From Branchipolynoe longqiensis (Eukaryota; Annelida; Polychaeta; Phyllodocida; Polynoidae), in contig CM059190.1 in NCBI GenBank assembly GCA_030323885.1, positions 89,317,865 through 89,381,864 on the forward strand: a stretch of DNA of 64,000 nucleotides, read 5' to 3'. Below the pieces are notes generated by a model. It saw only the letters and a list, made by a program, of their open reading frames with translations. It was not told where the DNA came from and ran no database searches. The translations under genes and the position numbers were made by a program. Shown here one piece after another: positions 63,520-64,000 of the stretch; within the stretch, counting starts at the first letter, position 1, and each line of letters starts with the position of its first letter.

Positions 63520-64000
63520 ATGACGAAGGAGCCAGACGAGTTCTCGCGACCGCTCGGTCCTCCCGTCCACAGTGACTCTACACGCACCCGTGCTGTAGCT
63601 CGCAGGCTAGCACAGCCCCCGCGCCATGGCTTTGACGAGGAACAACGAACCCGGCATCACGACTCCCCGCGCCGCCGATCCATATCATCGGACGGTTCAC
63701 AGAGACATACTAGCCTTCACCGCCATGAACGACGAAGGGATGAGCGCATCACAAGGGACCACACGGTCTACAGGGAAGGCATGCCCCGCCGCCACGACAG
63801 GCTGAGCTACAGCTGCGACACGGTCGACCGCCAACACTGCCGGCGCTCGAGCTACGACGGCCCTATCCTCCTGGATGGCCGGGACGACCGCAGGACGGAC
63901 GCCGTAAACGAACTCCTCGAGGCGGCGGGATCAGCAATCTCCAAGAAAAAAGGTAACTCGGTTCTCGCGCCCCCACCGATATGTAATCCGCGGAAACAAA
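63520..64000 (+). CDS. Unrecognised Arg/His/Ser-rich protein, partial
   Basis: The frame is open from 63199 (after a TGA at 63196-63198) to the window end, 267 codons without a stop. The first ATG is 63520, giving 160 codons and continuing past the edge. The product starts MTKEPDEFSRPLGPPVHSDS. It is rich in Arg, His, Asp and Ser (RRRDERITRD, PRRHDRLSYS), then has a helical-looking DAVNELLEAAGSAISKKKGN. The Arg-rich composition would suit a nucleic-acid-binding protein, for example a retrotransposon Gag-like protein. No zinc knuckle or other family signature is seen. AAAAAAG/GTAACT at 63952/63953 could be a splice donor, which would instead make this a host exon. CpG richness contrasts with the rest of the window. 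Confidence 0.45.
   Translation, partial: MTKEPDEFSRPLGPPVHSDSTRTRAVARRLAQPPRHGFDEEQRTRHHDSPRRRSISSDGSQRHTSLHRHERRRDERITRDHTVYREGMPRRHDRLSYSCDTVDRQHCRRSSYDGPILLDGRDDRRTDAVNELLEAAGSAISKKKGNSVLAPPPICNPRKQ

Overview
This window looks like intergenic or intronic DNA from an animal genome, most likely a mollusc and possibly a gastropod. There is no bacterial-style gene packing. Almost all recognisable content is eukaryotic retrotransposons, short transposon relics with terminal inverted repeats, and satellite arrays. The mollusc assignment rests on SINE D (two copies: 13.24-13.85 kb, split, and 54.82-55.16 kb) and a CACT-tailed SINE end near 37.2 kb. I recognise these from memory as types common in molluscs; no search was run.

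The dominant element is SINE A, a tRNA-headed SINE of about 310 bp with an AAC-rich tail. About 40 full or partial copies lie on both strands, and the best copy (57678-57988) has a perfect 12-bp target duplication. Three other tRNA-headed families occur: SINE B (3 copies), SINE C (several copies, partly in tandem) and SINE D.

The one long protein-coding stretch is a 5'-truncated non-LTR retrotransposon (21340-23440, + strand). It has an uninterrupted reverse transcriptase and is nested inside a SINE A copy. Its 3' end, with an ATG-repeat tail, recurs at 13.4-13.8 kb inside a SINE D copy with a perfect 9-bp target duplication. The same tail ends four copies of a short non-coding family (3.6, 12.5, 17.8 and 35.4 kb), which fits a non-autonomous partner using the LINE machinery. 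A second, decayed LINE lies at 29.38-29.85 kb.

Inverted-repeat relics lie at 4.57-5.24, 9.29-9.67, 15.72-16.28, 27.05-27.55, 29.85-30.31, 41.17-41.78, 53.40-53.72, 55.90-56.06 and 60.35-60.90 kb. LTR-like repeats lie at 16.59-17.41, 26.02-26.93, 51.21-52.14 and 52.55-53.05 kb. Large tandem arrays fill 6.5-7.1, 8.16-8.6, 18.3-18.75, 19.5-20.6, 34.9-35.3, 37.6-38.7, 44.9-45.8, 46.2-46.55, 47.3-47.6 and 48.6-49.6 kb.

No host gene is firmly established. The best candidates are a CpG-rich reading frame running off the right edge (63520-64000, open from 63199), and a possible 81-nt minus-strand exon at 44212-44292 whose duplicate at 46.7 kb is broken. Family labels (SINE A-D, S, D-old, E, G) are local to this report.
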